Assembly (NCBI RefSeq): GCF_940670765.1
Contig: NZ_CALNVW010000002.1
Coordinates: forward strand, 186,001 to 250,000
Direction: 5' to 3'
DNA from: Streptomyces sp. A 4/2
GTDB taxonomy: Bacteria > Actinomycetota > Actinomycetes > Streptomycetales > Streptomycetaceae
Length of the DNA: 64,000 nt
Both the position numbers and the translations under genes were made by a program. The notes under the pieces are model-generated. The model did no database searches. It saw only the letters and a list, made by a program, of their open reading frames with translations, and had not been told where the DNA came from. Of this stretch, positions 33,622 to 43,662 are shown in pieces (positions within the stretch are counted from its first letter, which is position 1; every line of letters starts with the position of its first letter).

Positions 33622-34824
33622 CTACTTGCCCGGTACGCGGACGATCAGGGCGTCGCCCTGCCCGCCGCCGCCGCACAGCGCCGCCGCACCGACCCCGCCG
33701 CCGCGCCGCTTCAGTTCCAGCGCGAGGTGCAGGACGACCCGGGCCCCGGACATCCCGATCGGGTGACCGAGGGCGATCGCGCCGCCGTTGACATTCACCC
33801 TTTCCGGGGAAACACCGAGGTCCTTCATCGACTGCACGGCGACCGCGGCGAACGCCTCGTTGATCTCGATGAGATCGAGGTCGCCGACCGTCAGGCCCTC
33901 CTTCTCCAGGGCGTGCTCGATGGCGTGGGACGGCTGGGACTGGAGCGAGTTGTCGGGACCCGCCACATTGCCGTGCGCGCCGATCTCGGCGATCCAGTCG
34001 AGACCCAGCTCCTCGGCCTTCGCCCGGCTCATCACCACGACCGCCGCCGCACCGTCGGAGATCTGCGAGGAGGTGCCCGCCGTGATGGTGCCGTCCTTGG
34101 TGAAGGCGGGGCGCAGCTTGGCCAGCGACTCCGCCGTGGTCTCCGCCCTGATGCCCTCGTCCTCGGCGAAGAGGACCGGGTCGCCCTTGCGCTGCGGGAT
34201 CTCGACCGGCGTGATCTCCGCCGCGAAGATGCCGTTCTTCTGCGCGGCGGCGGCCCGCTGGTGGGAGGCCGCGGCGAACTCGTCCTGCGGGGCGCGGGCG
34301 ATGCCCAGGCGGGTGTTGTGCTTCTCGGTGGACTCGCCCATGGGGATGGACTCGAAGGAGTCGGTGAGGCCGTCGTGGGCCATGGAGTCGAGCATCTCGA
34401 TCGCACCGTACTTGTGGCCCTCACGGGACTTGGGAAGCAGGTGCGGCGCGTTCGTCATGGACTCCTGGCCGCCCGCCACGACCACGTCGAACTCTCCGGC
34501 GCGGATCAGCTGGTCGGCCAGCGCGATGGCGTCGAGCCCGGAGAGGCAGACCTTGTTGACGGTCAGCGCGGGGACGTTCATGGGGATGCCCGCCTTGACG
34601 GCGGCCTGGCGTGCCGGGATCTGCCCCGCCCCGGCCTGGAGCACCTGCCCCATGATCACGTACTGCACCTGGTCGCCGCCGATGCCGGCCCGTTCCAGGG
34701 CCGCCTTGATGGCGAATGCGCCCAGGTCGGCGCCCGAGAAGGACTTCAGCGAACCCAGGAGCCGGCCCATCGGGGTCCTGGCTCCGGCGACGATCACGGA
34801 GGTGTTGCTGTTCGTTCCAGACAT
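33622..34824 (-). CDS. Acetyl-CoA acetyltransferase (thiolase)
   Basis: 400-residue thiolase. The nucleophilic Cys is in [11 protein letters not shown] (around residue 93). Later motifs are [10 protein letters not shown], the His in [16 protein letters not shown] and the second Cys in [10 protein letters not shown]. It condenses two acetyl-CoA to acetoacetyl-CoA or the reverse. ATG 34824 with AAGGGG upstream. Upstream of meaB on the same strand and divergent from methylmalonyl-CoA epimerase. With the hydroxybutyryl-CoA dehydrogenase at 51 kb it could feed the butyryl/ethylmalonyl-CoA route. Confidence 0.95.
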   Translation of the reverse strand: MSGTNSNTSVIVAGARTPMGRLLGSLKSFSGADLGAFAIKAALERAGIGGDQVQYVIMGQVLQAGAGQIPARQAAVKAGIPMNVPALTVNKVCLSGLDAIALADQLIRAGEFDVVVAGGQESMTNAPHLLPKSREGHKYGAIEMLDSMAHDGLTDSFESIPMGESTEKHNTRLGIARAPQDEFAAASHQRAAAAQKNGIFAAEITPVEIPQRKGDPVLFAEDEGIRAETTAESLAKLRPAFTKDGTITAGTSSQISDGAAAVVVMSRAKAEELGLDWIAEIGAHGNVAGPDNSLQSQPSHAIEHALEKEGLTVGDLDLIEINEAFAAVAVQSMKDLGVSPERVNVNGGAIALGHPIGMSGARVVLHLALELKRRGGGVGAAALCGGGGQGDALIVRVPGK

Positions 34825-34970
34825 GAGGCTCGGCCCCTTGGAAGAGAGAGTGAGGGTGAGTGAACGACGGTTTACTCGAATGTACTGAGCGGTCCCCCGC
34901 TCGTCACCGCTCTGCGGATGTGATCGCGCGCACGTTGCGTAACCATGTGTCGGCGCGCTGCACTGGGGGC

Positions 34971-35429
34971 ATGCTGACGCGAATCGACCACATCGGGATC
35001 GCCTGTTTCGACCTCGACACGACTGTCGAGTTCTACCGGGCGACATACGGCTTCGAGGTGTTCCACACCGAGGTCAACGAGGAGCAGGGCGTCCGGGAAG
35101 CCATGCTCAAGATCAACGGTACGTCGGACGGCGGCGCTTCGTACCTCCAGCTCCTGGAGTCCGTGCGCGAGGACTCCGCGGTGGGCAAGTGGCTGGCGAA
35201 GAACGGCGAGGGCGTGCATCACATCGCCTTCGGCACCGCGGACGTGGACGGTGACTCCGAAGCCGTACGCGACAAGGGCGTCCGGGTCCTCTACGACGAG
35301 CCGCGGATCGGCTCGATGGGGTCCCGGATCACGTTCCTGCACCCCAAGGACTGTCATGGTGTGCTGACGGAACTGGTCACGTCCGCCGGGGCGGGCGGGC
35401 CGGATTCACCAGCTCCGAAGGAGCACTGA
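34971..35429 (+). CDS. mce: Methylmalonyl-CoA epimerase
   Basis: 152-residue vicinal-oxygen-chelate metalloenzyme that interconverts (R)- and (S)-methylmalonyl-Co[17 protein letters not shown] contains the first His ligand; [13 protein letters not shown] contains the second metal-binding region; the C-terminal [17 protein letters not shown] holds the Glu ligand. The ATG at 34971 is chosen over an upstream in-frame start because it matches the family N-terminus. Divergent from the thiolase-meaB pair, forming a B12/propionyl-CoA functional group. Confidence 0.95.
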   Translation: MLTRIDHIGIACFDLDTTVEFYRATYGFEVFHTEVNEEQGVREAMLKINGTSDGGASYLQLLESVREDSAVGKWLAKNGEGVHHIAFGTADVDGDSEAVRDKGVRVLYDEPRIGSMGSRITFLHPKDCHGVLTELVTSAGAGGPDSPAPKEH

Positions 35430-35593
35430 CCTCCGGATACCCGGGCCGGTAGAGTGGGCGACTCCGGTCCGGGGCCGGATCGGGGCCTGTGACCCATGCC
35501 TCGTCGTTGATCTGACACCATTCCCCCGGGGGGCCGTCATGCACGGCGACGCGCTCGCGTACGGAAGAAGTGTTGCGATCAGGAGTGGGGTCT

Positions 35594-35624
35594 CCCCTGC
35601 TCGAACGAAGTTGAGAGCTTGGGG
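35594..35624 (+). repeat. Hairpin element in the scy leader
   Basis: CCCC-GCTC at 35594-35602 pairs with GAGC-GGGG at 35615-35624 around a 12-nt loop, 18 nt before scy. It resembles an intergenic hairpin I recall seeing upstream of many Streptomyces genes; its copy number could not be checked. Confidence 0.45.
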
Positions 35625-35641
35625 AAGGACGGGACCGCGCA

Positions 35642-38600
35642 GTGCGGGGCTACGAACGCCAGGAGAGCCACCGGGCTGAAGACGACCATCTCTCGCGGTT
35701 CGAGGCCGAGATGGACCGGCTGAAGACCGAGCGGGAGAAGGCCGTCCAGCACGCCGAGGACCTCGGTTACCAGGTCGAGGTCTTGCGCGCCAAGCTCCAC
35801 GAGGCGCGCCGCAATCTGGCGTCCCGTCCTGCCTACGACCAGGCCGACATCGGTTACCAGGCCGACCAGTTGCTGCGGAACGCGCAGGTGCAGGCCGATC
35901 AACTGCGTACCGACGCCGAGCGCGAACTGCGCGACGCCCGCGCCCAGACGCAGCGCATCCTCCAGGAGCACGCCGAGCACCAGGCCAGGCTCCAGGCCGA
36001 GCTGCACAGCGAGGCGGTGACCCGCCGCCAGCGCCTCGACCAGGAGCTCGCCGAGCGCCGGCAGACCGTCGAGTCGCACGTCAACGAGAACGTGGCGTGG
36101 GCCGAGCAGTTGCGCGCCCGGACCGAGGCGCAGGCCCGCAGGCTCATGGACGAGTCGCGCGCCGAGGCCGAGCAGGCCCTGTCCGCCGCGCGTGCCGAGG
36201 CGACCCGGCTGGCCGACGAGGCCCGTCAGCGGCTGGGCTCCGAGGCGGAGTCGGCCCGCAGCGAGGCCGACACGATCCTGCGCCGGGCCCGCGCCGAGGC
36301 GGAGCGGCTGCTCAACGCCGCGTCCAGCCAGGCGCAGGAGGCCACCTCCCACGCCGAGCAGCTGCGTACGGCCACGACCGCCGAGTCCGACCAGGCCCGG
36401 CAGCAGGCCGCCGAGCTCAGCCGTGGCGCCGAGCAGCAGGTACAGGAGGCGGAGCGCGCGCTGCGCGAGGCGCGGACCGAGGCCGAGAAGGTGCTCACGG
36501 AGGCGAAGGAGTCCGCCGCCAAGCAGCTCACCTCCGCCGAATCGGTCAACGAGCAGCGCACCCGTACCGCGAAGGCCGAGATCGCCCGGCTGGTCGGTGA
36601 GGCCACCAAGGACGCCGAGGCGCTGAAGGCCGAGGCCGAACAGGCCCTGGAGGACGCCCGCGGCAAGGCCGAGCGGATGGTCGCCGAGGCCGGTGACAAG
36701 GCCCGTACGGCCGCCGCCGAGGACACCGCTGCCCAGCTGGCCAAGGCCGCCCGTACCGCCGAGGAGGTCCTCACCAAGGCCTCCGAGGACGCCCGGTCGA
36801 CCACCAGGGCGGCGGCCGAGGAGGCCGAGCGGATCCGCCACGAGGCGGAGGCGGAGGCCGCGCGGCTCAGCGACGAGGCCGCCGAGTCCGCCGAGCAGCT
36901 CAAGGGTGCGGCCAAGGACGACACCAAGGAGTACCGCGCCAAGACCGTCGAGCTCCAGGAGGAGGCGCGCAGGCTGCGCGGCGAGGCCGAACAGCTGCGG
37001 TCCGACGCGGTCGCCGAGGGCGAGCGGATCCGCGGCGAGGCCCGCCGGGAGGCCGTCCAGCAGATCGAGGAGGCGGCCAGGACCGCCGAGGAGCTGCTGA
37101 CCAAGGCGCAGGCCGACGCCGACGAGGTCCGGACCGGAGCCGACACCGAGTCCGAGCGGGTACGGACCGAGGCCGTCGAGCGCGCCACGACCCTGCGCAA
37201 GCAGGCCGAGGAGACGCTGGAGCGCGCCCGCGCCGAGGCCGAGCGGATGCGTACGGAGGCCGAGGAGCAGGCCGAGGAGAGCCGCGCCCGGTCCGAGGAG
37301 GCCGCCCGCGAACTCCGCGAGGAGAACGAACGCGGCATAGAGGCCCGCAGGGCCGACGCCGCCGATGAGCTGACCCGGCTGCACAGCGAGGCCGAGGAGC
37401 GGCTGAGCGGCGCCGGGGAGACGCTGACCGAGGCCCGCGCCGAGGCGGAGCGGCTCCGCAAGGAGACCACCGAGGAGGCCGACCGGCTGCGTACGGAGGC
37501 CGCCGAGCGGGTCCGCACGCTCCAGGCCCAGGCCGAGCAGGAGGCCGAGCGGCTGCGGGACGAGGCCGCGGCGGACGCCTCGCAGGCGCGCGCCGAGGGC
37601 GAGAACATCGCCGTACGGCTGCGCGGCGAGGCCACCGCGGAGGCCGAGCGCCTCAAGTCCGAGGCGCAGGACAGCGCCGACCGGGTGAGGGCCGAGGCAG
37701 CGGCAGCGGCCGAGCGGGTCGCCACCGAGGCGCAGGAGGCGCTCGCCGCCGCCCAGGATGAGGCCAACCGGCGTCGCCGGGAGGCCGACGAGACCCTGTC
37801 GAACGCCCGGAGCGAGGCGGAGCAGGAGCGGGTCCAGGCCCGCGGCCAGAGCGAGGAGCTGCTGGCTTCCGCCCGGAAGCGGGTGGAGGAGGCGCAGGCC
37901 GAGGCCACCCGGCTGGTCGAGGAGGCGGACCGCAGGGCGAGCGAGCTGGTGTCGGCCGCCGAGCAGACCGCTCAGCAGGTACGGGAGTCCGTCGCCGGGC
38001 TCCAGGACCAGGCCGAGCAGGAGATCGCCGGGCTGCGTTCGGCCGCCGAGCACGCGGCGGAGCGTACGCGGACGGAGGCGCAGGAGGAGGCGGACCGGGT
38101 CCGTTCCGACGCGTACGCCGAGCGGGAGCGCGCGTCCGAGGACGCCGCCCGGATCCGCGGCGTCGCCCAGGAGGAGTCCGAGGCCGCCAAGTCGCTTGCC
38201 GAGCGCACCGTCTCGGATGCGATCGCCGAGTCCGACAAGCTGCGTTCCGACACCGCCGAGTACGCCCAGCGGATGCGCACCGAGGCTTCGGACGCGGTGG
38301 CGTCCGCCGAGCAGGACGCGGCCCGTTCCCGTGCCGAGGCGCGCGAGGACGCCAACCGCATCCGCTCGGAAGCCGCGGCCCAGGCGGACCGTCTGATCGG
38401 CGAGGCTTCGGGCGAGTCGGAGCGGATGCGGGCCGAGGCGGCCGAGACGGTCGGCTCCGCCCAGCAGACCGCCGAGCGGATCAGGGCCGAGGCCGAGCGG
38501 GTCGGGGCCGAGGCTGCGGCAGCGGCCGAACAGCTGCGCGCCGAGGCCCAGTCGGAGTCCGACCGGGTGCTCGACGAGGCCCGCGAGACGGCGTCCAAGC

Positions 38601-39379
38601 GCCGGGCCGACGCGGCTTCGCAGGCCGACCAGTTGATGGCGAAGGCGCAGGAGGAGGCGCTGCGTACCGCCACCGAGGCCGAGGCCCAGGCCGACACGAT
38701 GGTGGGTGCGGCCCGCCAGGAGGCCGACCGGATCACCGCCGAGGCGACGATCGAGGGCAACAGCCTGGTGGAGCGGTCCCGTACGGACGCCGATGAACTG
38801 CTCGTCGGCGCACGCCGGGACGCGACCGCCATAAGGGAACGTTCCGAGGAGCTGCGCGACCGCGTCACGGCCGAGATCGAGGAGCTGCACGAGCGGGCCC
38901 GCCGGGAGACCTCCGAGCAGATGAAGTCCGCGGGCGAGCGCGTCGACAATCTGCTGAAGGCCGCCGCCGATCAGCAGTCCGAGGCCGAGGAGAAGGCCAA
39001 GGAGCTGGTCGCGGACGCCGAGTCCGAGGCGGCCAAGGTCCGTATCGCGGCCGTCAAGCGCGCCGAGTCGCTCCTCAAGGAGGCCGAGCAGAAGAAGGCC
39101 GGCCTGATACGGGAGGCGGAGCAGATCAAGGCGGACGCCACCGCCGAGTCGGACCAGCTCGTCGAGGAAGCCACCCGCGAGCACGATGTGCTGATGCGCC
39201 GTCGGGCGGACATCCAGACGGAGATCTCCCGTGTGCAGGACGTACTCGAAGCGCTGGAGTCCTTCGAGGCGCCGACCGGGGGTGGCAAAGCAGCAGGCAG
39301 CGGCACCGGAGCGAGCGGTGTCAAGGCAGGTGCGGCAGCAGGCGGAACTCGTTCCGGTGGCAAGCCTTCTGATGGCTAG
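35642..39379 (+). CDS. scy: Scy polarity scaffold, giant coiled-coil protein
   Basis: 1245-residue, almost entirely alpha-helical coiled coil dominated by Ala, Glu and Arg. Repeating units of the type AEAERLRTEA run from about residue 100 to 1190. Scy organises the tip-organising centre that directs apical growth with DivIVA and FilP. A short N-terminal region (GYERQESHRAEDDHLSRFEAE) precedes the repeats, and a Gly/Ser/Thr-rich tail ends the protein. S. coelicolor Scy is about 1326 residues from memory, so this allele is shorter, probably by loss of repeat units. GTG start; ribosome-binding site weak. filP follows by 114 nt. Confidence 0.93.
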   Translation: MRGYERQESHRAEDDHLSRFEAEMDRLKTEREKAVQHAEDLGYQVEVLRAKLHEARRNLASRPAYDQADIGYQADQLLRNAQVQADQLRTDAERELRDARAQTQRILQEHAEHQARLQAELHSEAVTRRQRLDQELAERRQTVESHVNENVAWAEQLRARTEAQARRLMDESRAEAEQALSAARAEATRLADEARQRLGSEAESARSEADTILRRARAEAERLLNAASSQAQEATSHAEQLRTATTAESDQARQQAAELSRGAEQQVQEAERALREARTEAEKVLTEAKESAAKQLTSAESVNEQRTRTAKAEIARLVGEATKDAEALKAEAEQALEDARGKAERMVAEAGDKARTAAAEDTAAQLAKAARTAEEVLTKASEDARSTTRAAAEEAERIRHEAEAEAARLSDEAAESAEQLKGAAKDDTKEYRAKTVELQEEARRLRGEAEQLRSDAVAEGERIRGEARREAVQQIEEAARTAEELLTKAQADADEVRTGADTESERVRTEAVERATTLRKQAEETLERARAEAERMRTEAEEQAEESRARSEEAARELREENERGIEARRADAADELTRLHSEAEERLSGAGETLTEARAEAERLRKETTEEADRLRTEAAERVRTLQAQAEQEAERLRDEAAADASQARAEGENIAVRLRGEATAEAERLKSEAQDSADRVRAEAAAAAERVATEAQEALAAAQDEANRRRREADETLSNARSEAEQERVQARGQSEELLASARKRVEEAQAEATRLVEEADRRASELVSAAEQTAQQVRESVAGLQDQAEQEIAGLRSAAEHAAERTRTEAQEEADRVRSDAYAERERASEDAARIRGVAQEESEAAKSLAERTVSDAIAESDKLRSDTAEYAQRMRTEASDAVASAEQDAARSRAEAREDANRIRSEAAAQADRLIGEASGESERMRAEAAETVGSAQQTAERIRAEAERVGAEAAAAAEQLRAEAQSESDRVLDEARETASKRRADAASQADQLMAKAQEEALRTATEAEAQADTMVGAARQEADRITAEATIEGNSLVERSRTDADELLVGARRDATAIRERSEELRDRVTAEIEELHERARRETSEQMKSAGERVDNLLKAAADQQSEAEEKAKELVADAESEAAKVRIAAVKRAESLLKEAEQKKAGLIREAEQIKADATAESDQLVEEATREHDVLMRRRADIQTEISRVQDVLEALESFEAPTGGGKAAGSGTGASGVKAGAAAGGTRSGGKPSDG

Positions 39380-39493
39380 CCACTCAAAAGGCTGGACATT
39401 CTCCAGATCAAACAGGCATCTGCTCGATGACACGCCGCTCAGGCCCCTAGGATTCCCTCTATCACCTCACCGGTCTCATTCGACAGGAACCCC

Positions 39494-40432
39494 ATGAGCG
39501 ACACTTCCTCCCCATTCGGCTTCGAGCTCGTGCGGCGTGGTTACGACCGCGGTCAGGTGGATGACCGCATTACCAAGCTCGTCGCCGACCGTGACAGCGC
39601 TCTGGCACGGATCACCTCTCTGGAAAAGCGCATCGAGGAACTCCACCTCGAGACGCAGAACGCCCAGGCCCAGGTCAGCGACGCGGAGCCGTCGTACGCC
39701 GGTCTCGGCGCCCGCGTCGAGAAGATTCTCCGGCTGGCCGAGGAGGAGGCGAAGGACCTCCGTGAGGAGGCCCGTCGCGCGGCCGAGCAGCACCGCGAGC
39801 TCGCCGAGTCGGCCGCCCAGCAGGTGCGCAACGACGCCGAGTCGTTCGCCGCCGAGCGGAAGGCCAAGGCCGAGGACGAGGGCGTCCGGATCGTCGAGAA
39901 GGCGAAGAACGACGCCTCCACGCTGCGTTCCGAGGCGCAGAAGGACGCGCAGTCCAAGCGCGAGGAGGCCGACGCGCTCTTCGAGGAGACCCGCGCCAAG
40001 GCCGCCCAGGCCGCCGCGGACTTCGAGACGAACCTGGCCAAGCGCCGCGAGCAGTCGGAGCGGGACCTGGCGTCGCGTCAGGCCAAGGCCGAGAAGCGTC
40101 TGGCCGAGATCGAGCACCGCGCCGAGCAGCTCCGTCTGGAGGCGGAGAAGCTGCGTACGGACGCCGAGCGCCGCGCCCGTCAGACGGTGGAGACCGCTCA
40201 GCGCCAGGCCGAGGACATCGTGGCCGACGCGAACGCCAAGGCCGACCGGATCCGCAGCGAATCGGAGCGCGAGCTGGCGGCGCTCACCAACCGCCGCGAC
40301 TCGATCAACGCCCAGCTGACCAACGTCCGCGAGATGCTGGCCACGCTGACCGGTGCCGCGGTGGCCGCGGCCGGTACGCCGGCCGACGACGAGCCGATCT
40401 CCCGTGGGGTCCCGGCTCAGCAGACCCGCTGA
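39494..40432 (+). CDS. filP: FilP intermediate-filament-like protein
   Basis: 312-residue coiled-coil protein. The DivIVA-like N-terminus SPFGFELVRRGYDRGQVD is followed by coiled coil from about 30 to 285 and a short flexible tail. FilP forms a network behind hyphal tips that adds mechanical strength and interacts with DivIVA and Scy. ATG with AGGAA about 6 nt upstream. Downstream of scy in the same direction, followed by a clear terminator. Confidence 0.96.
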   Translation: MSDTSSPFGFELVRRGYDRGQVDDRITKLVADRDSALARITSLEKRIEELHLETQNAQAQVSDAEPSYAGLGARVEKILRLAEEEAKDLREEARRAAEQHRELAESAAQQVRNDAESFAAERKAKAEDEGVRIVEKAKNDASTLRSEAQKDAQSKREEADALFEETRAKAAQAAADFETNLAKRREQSERDLASRQAKAEKRLAEIEHRAEQLRLEAEKLRTDAERRARQTVETAQRQAEDIVADANAKADRIRSESERELAALTNRRDSINAQLTNVREMLATLTGAAVAAAGTPADDEPISRGVPAQQTR

Positions 40433-40500
40433 CCGCGTCCGTACGTCGCCTCTCCCCCGGGGCTGCGTCCGTGCACGTCTGAGGGAATCCGTACACATGG

Positions 40501-40534
40501 CAAGCCCCCCGTCATTCCGGTGGCGGGGGGCTTG
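40501..40534 (+). terminator. filP terminator
   Basis: 11-bp perfect stem (40501-40511 with 40524-40534), CAAGCCCCCCG, around a 12-nt loop, 68 nt after the filP stop. Confidence 0.8.
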
Positions 40535-40624
40535 TCGTGCGCCTAGCGTGACCCTCATGCTGGCCCGGCCGGGGCCGCAGGGGCGGCCGGGGGTGACCTT
40601 CCCGACACGACGAGGCGGAACGCA

Positions 40625-41617
40625 GTGATCGAGCTCTCGGGGCTGACCAAACGCTACGGCGAGAAGACGGCCGTCGACCAACTGTCCTTCACGGTGCGGC
40701 CGGGCATCGTCACCGGCTTCCTCGGACCGAACGGCGCGGGCAAGTCCACCACGATGCGGATGGTCCTCGGCCTGGACAACCCGACGGCGGGGGACGTCCG
40801 GATCGACGGGAAGCACTACGCGGAGCTCAAGGACCCACTGAAGTACATCGGCGCCTTGCTCGACGCCAAGGCCATGCACGGCGGGCGCACCGCGTACAAC
40901 CATCTGCTCTGTCTCGCGCAGAGCAACGGCATCCCGACGTCCCGCGTCGGCGAAGTGCTGGAGACCGTCGGCCTCGCCGCGGTGGCGAGGAAGCGCGCCA
41001 AGGGCTTCTCGCTCGGCATGGGCCAGCGGCTCGGCATCGCGGGGGCGCTGCTCGGGGATCCCGAGATCCTGATGTTCGACGAGCCGGTGAACGGCCTCGA
41101 CCCCGAGGGCATCCACTGGATCCGCAATCTGATGAAGTCGCTCGCCGCGCAGGGCCGCACGATCTTCGTCTCCTCCCACCTGATGAGCGAGATGGCCCTC
41201 ACCGCGGACCATCTGGTCGTCATCGGCCAGGGGCGGCTGATGGCCGACACCTCCATGGCCGACTTCATCGCGGAGAACTCCCGGTCGTACGTACGGCTGC
41301 GCTCCCCGCAGCAGGAACGGCTGCTGGACGTCCTGCACGACGCCGGGCACACGGCGGTCACGGCGGGCAACGGCTCCGTGGAAGTGGACGGAGCCACCGC
41401 GGCCGAGATCGGTGAACTGGCCGCGCGACACCAGCTCGTCCTGCACGAACTGAGTCCCCAGCAGGCTTCACTCGAAGAGGCGTTCATGCAGCTCACCGCG
41501 GAATCGGTGGAGTACCACGCACACGACGGCATGACTCCGGATCAGTCGCAGCAGTCGTCGCAGCAACCACCGGCACCGCAGGGGCCCCAGTGGGGCGACC
41601 AGCAGAGGGGGGCCTGA
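40625..41617 (+). CDS. ABC transporter ATP-binding protein (pair 1)
   Basis: 330-residue ATPase. Walker A is GPNGAGKST, the signature is FSLGMGQRLGIAGALL (LGMGQ in place of LSGGQ), Walker B is ILMFDEPVNGLDP and the H-loop is SSHLMSEM. The last 40 residues are Gln/Pro-rich (SQQSSQQPPAPQGPQW), which is unusual for an ATPase. GTG start. The permease follows after 2 nt. This subfamily is common in actinobacteria; substrate unknown, possibly antibiotic or lipid. Confidence 0.93.
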   Translation: MIELSGLTKRYGEKTAVDQLSFTVRPGIVTGFLGPNGAGKSTTMRMVLGLDNPTAGDVRIDGKHYAELKDPLKYIGALLDAKAMHGGRTAYNHLLCLAQSNGIPTSRVGEVLETVGLAAVARKRAKGFSLGMGQRLGIAGALLGDPEILMFDEPVNGLDPEGIHWIRNLMKSLAAQGRTIFVSSHLMSEMALTADHLVVIGQGRLMADTSMADFIAENSRSYVRLRSPQQERLLDVLHDAGHTAVTAGNGSVEVDGATAAEIGELAARHQLVLHELSPQQASLEEAFMQLTAESVEYHAHDGMTPDQSQQSSQQPPAPQGPQWGDQQRGA

Positions 41618-41619
41618 CC

Positions 41620-42387
41620 ATGGCAGCCGCCCAGGTGGTGAAGTCGGAGTGGACCAAGATCCGGTCCGTGCAGTCGACGGTGTGGACCCTGGCACTCGCG
41701 CTGGTGGTGACCGTCGCGTTCGGGGCGCTGATCAGCCTGGTGTCCAAGAACGAGTTCAGCAAGATGAACCAAGGGGACCAGCTGACCTTCGACCCGACGG
41801 CCGTGAGTTTCGTCGGCATCGGGCTGGGACAGCTGGCGCTGATCGTCTTCGGGGTGCTCGTGGTGTCCAACGAGTACAGCACCGGAATGATCAGGACCTC
41901 GCTGGCGGCCGTTCCGCAGCGCGGCACCTTCTACTTCAGCAAGCTCGCCGTGGCCACGGCGCTCGCCTTCGTCATCGCTCTGCTGACGAGTTTCGCCTCC
42001 TACTTCCTCGGCCAGGCGCTGCTCGGCGATCACCGTTCGCACATCGGTGACCCGGGTGTCCTGCGCGCGGTGATCGGCGCGGCGCTCTACATGACGCTGA
42101 TCGCGCTCTTCTCGATGGGCGCCGCGTCGATGCTGCGCAGCCCGATGCTGTCGCTCGGCATCCTGATGCCGTTCTTCTTCCTGGTCTCCAACATCCTGGG
42201 GAGCGTCTCCGCCACCAAGAAGTACGGTCAGTACCTTCCTGACCAGGCAGGACGCAAGATCACGCAGGTGGTGTTCACCAATAACGACGCCTCGTACGGT
42301 CCCTGGGCCGGGCTCGGGATCATGGCCCTGTGGGTGATCGCCGCGGTGATCGGCGGCTACGCGCTGCTCAAGAAGCGGGACGCCTAG
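41620..42387 (+). CDS. ABC transporter permease (pair 1)
   Basis: 255-residue ABC-2-like membrane protein with six hydrophobic segments. The N-terminal VKSEWTKIRSVQSTVWTL is the family's cytoplasmic lead-in and SNEYSTGMIRTSLAAVPQRG follows helix 2. ATG at 41620, preceded by GAGGGGGG. Works with the ATPase immediately upstream. Confidence 0.92.
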   Translation: MAAAQVVKSEWTKIRSVQSTVWTLALALVVTVAFGALISLVSKNEFSKMNQGDQLTFDPTAVSFVGIGLGQLALIVFGVLVVSNEYSTGMIRTSLAAVPQRGTFYFSKLAVATALAFVIALLTSFASYFLGQALLGDHRSHIGDPGVLRAVIGAALYMTLIALFSMGAASMLRSPMLSLGILMPFFFLVSNILGSVSATKKYGQYLPDQAGRKITQVVFTNNDASYGPWAGLGIMALWVIAAVIGGYALLKKRDA

Positions 42388-42549
42388 ACCGGGACGCCTG
42401 GACCGTGTTCTGAAAGCCCCGCGGGCGGCTGCGAAAGATCACGCTTGGCCGGAACCGTCAAGGCCTGGATATCCTCCTCACTCATACGGGGGCGTTTGGC
42501 CGGAGACGGCCAGGCCCCGACGCCACGAGGACGTCGATGGGGCTGGAGA

Positions 42550-43662
42550 ATGATCGAGGCAGTCGGCCTGACGAAGCGCTACGGTGCCAAGACAGCCGTG
42601 TACAACCTTTCCTTCCAGGTACGGCCGGGTACCGTGACGGGCTTCCTGGGGCCCAACGGATCCGGCAAGTCGACGACCATGCGCATGATCCTGGGGCTCG
42701 ACCAGCCCACCTCCGGCCATGTCACGATCGGCGGCCACCCCTTCCGTGAACTGCCGAACGCCCCCCGGCAGGTCGGTGCGCTGCTCGACGCCAAGGCCGT
42801 GCACGGCGGGCGCAGCGCCCGCAGTCATCTGCTCTCGCTGGCGCAGCTCTCCGGGATCCCGGCGAGCCGGGTCGACGAGGTCCTGGGGGTGGTCGGCCTC
42901 CAGGATGTGGCCCGAAAGCGCTCCAAGGGCTTCTCGCTCGGCATGGGCCAGCGGCTCGGCATCGCCGCCGCGCTGCTCGGCGACCCGCAGGTGCTGCTCT
43001 TCGACGAGCCGGTCAACGGGCTCGACCCCGAGGGCATCCTGTGGGTCCGCAACCTCATGAAGTCCCTTGCGGCAGAGGGCCGTACGGTCTTCGTCTCGTC
43101 CCACCTGATGAGCGAGATGGCCCTCACCGCGGACCATCTGATCGTGATCGGCCGGGGGCAGCTGCTCTCGGACATGAGCGTCACGGACTTCATCTCGCAC
43201 AACTCGGCGGACTTCGCCCGGGTGCGTACGCCCGAGGTCCCGCAGCGCGAGAAGCTGACCGCCGCGCTCACCGAGGCCGGCGGGCAGGTCATGCCGGAGC
43301 AGGACGGCGCGCTGCGGGTGACCGGGCTGCCGCTGCCGCGGATCAGCGACCTGGCGCACGACGCGGACGTACGGCTGTGGGAACTCTCCCCGCACCAGGC
43401 CTCGCTGGAGGAGGCGTACATGCGGATGACGCAGGGCGCCGTCGACTACCGCTCCACCGCGGACCAGCTCTCCGGTTTCCAGCAGCCCGGACACCCGGCG
43501 GCCGGACCGCCGGAGATGCCGCAGCAGGGCTGGTACGCCCCGCCGCCGCCCGGTCAGAACCCGTACGCCGCTCCCCCGGCCCCGGCGGCGCCCGCGGCGC
43601 CGCCCACAGCGCCCCCTGCCGCGGCTCCCGCGCCCGCTCCGGCCCCGAAGGACCTCCGATGA
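42550..43662 (+). CDS. ABC transporter ATP-binding protein (pair 2)
   Basis: 370-residue paralogue of the first ATPase (same motif order: GPNGSGKST, FSLGMGQRLGI, VLLFDEPVNGLDP, SSHLMSEM). A C-terminal extension of about 60 residues is Pro/Ala-rich (PYAAPPAPAAPAAPPTAPP). The ATG at 42550 has GGAG close upstream. A separate promoter is likely in the 160-nt gap (TATCCT near 42470). Overlaps the pair-2 permease start by 4 nt. Confidence 0.92.
   Translation: MIEAVGLTKRYGAKTAVYNLSFQVRPGTVTGFLGPNGSGKSTTMRMILGLDQPTSGHVTIGGHPFRELPNAPRQVGALLDAKAVHGGRSARSHLLSLAQLSGIPASRVDEVLGVVGLQDVARKRSKGFSLGMGQRLGIAAALLGDPQVLLFDEPVNGLDPEGILWVRNLMKSLAAEGRTVFVSSHLMSEMALTADHLIVIGRGQLLSDMSVTDFISHNSADFARVRTPEVPQREKLTAALTEAGGQVMPEQDGALRVTGLPLPRISDLAHDADVRLWELSPHQASLEEAYMRMTQGAVDYRSTADQLSGFQQPGHPAAGPPEMPQQGWYAPPPPGQNPYAAPPAPAAPAAPPTAPPAAAPAPAPAPKDLR

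Noticed and set aside
35579..39433. Long minus-strand open frame of 1284 codons
   Set aside because: It is antisense to scy and open only because of the strong codon bias and Glu/Ala/Arg repeats; composition is Leu/Gly/Arg-rich with no domain.
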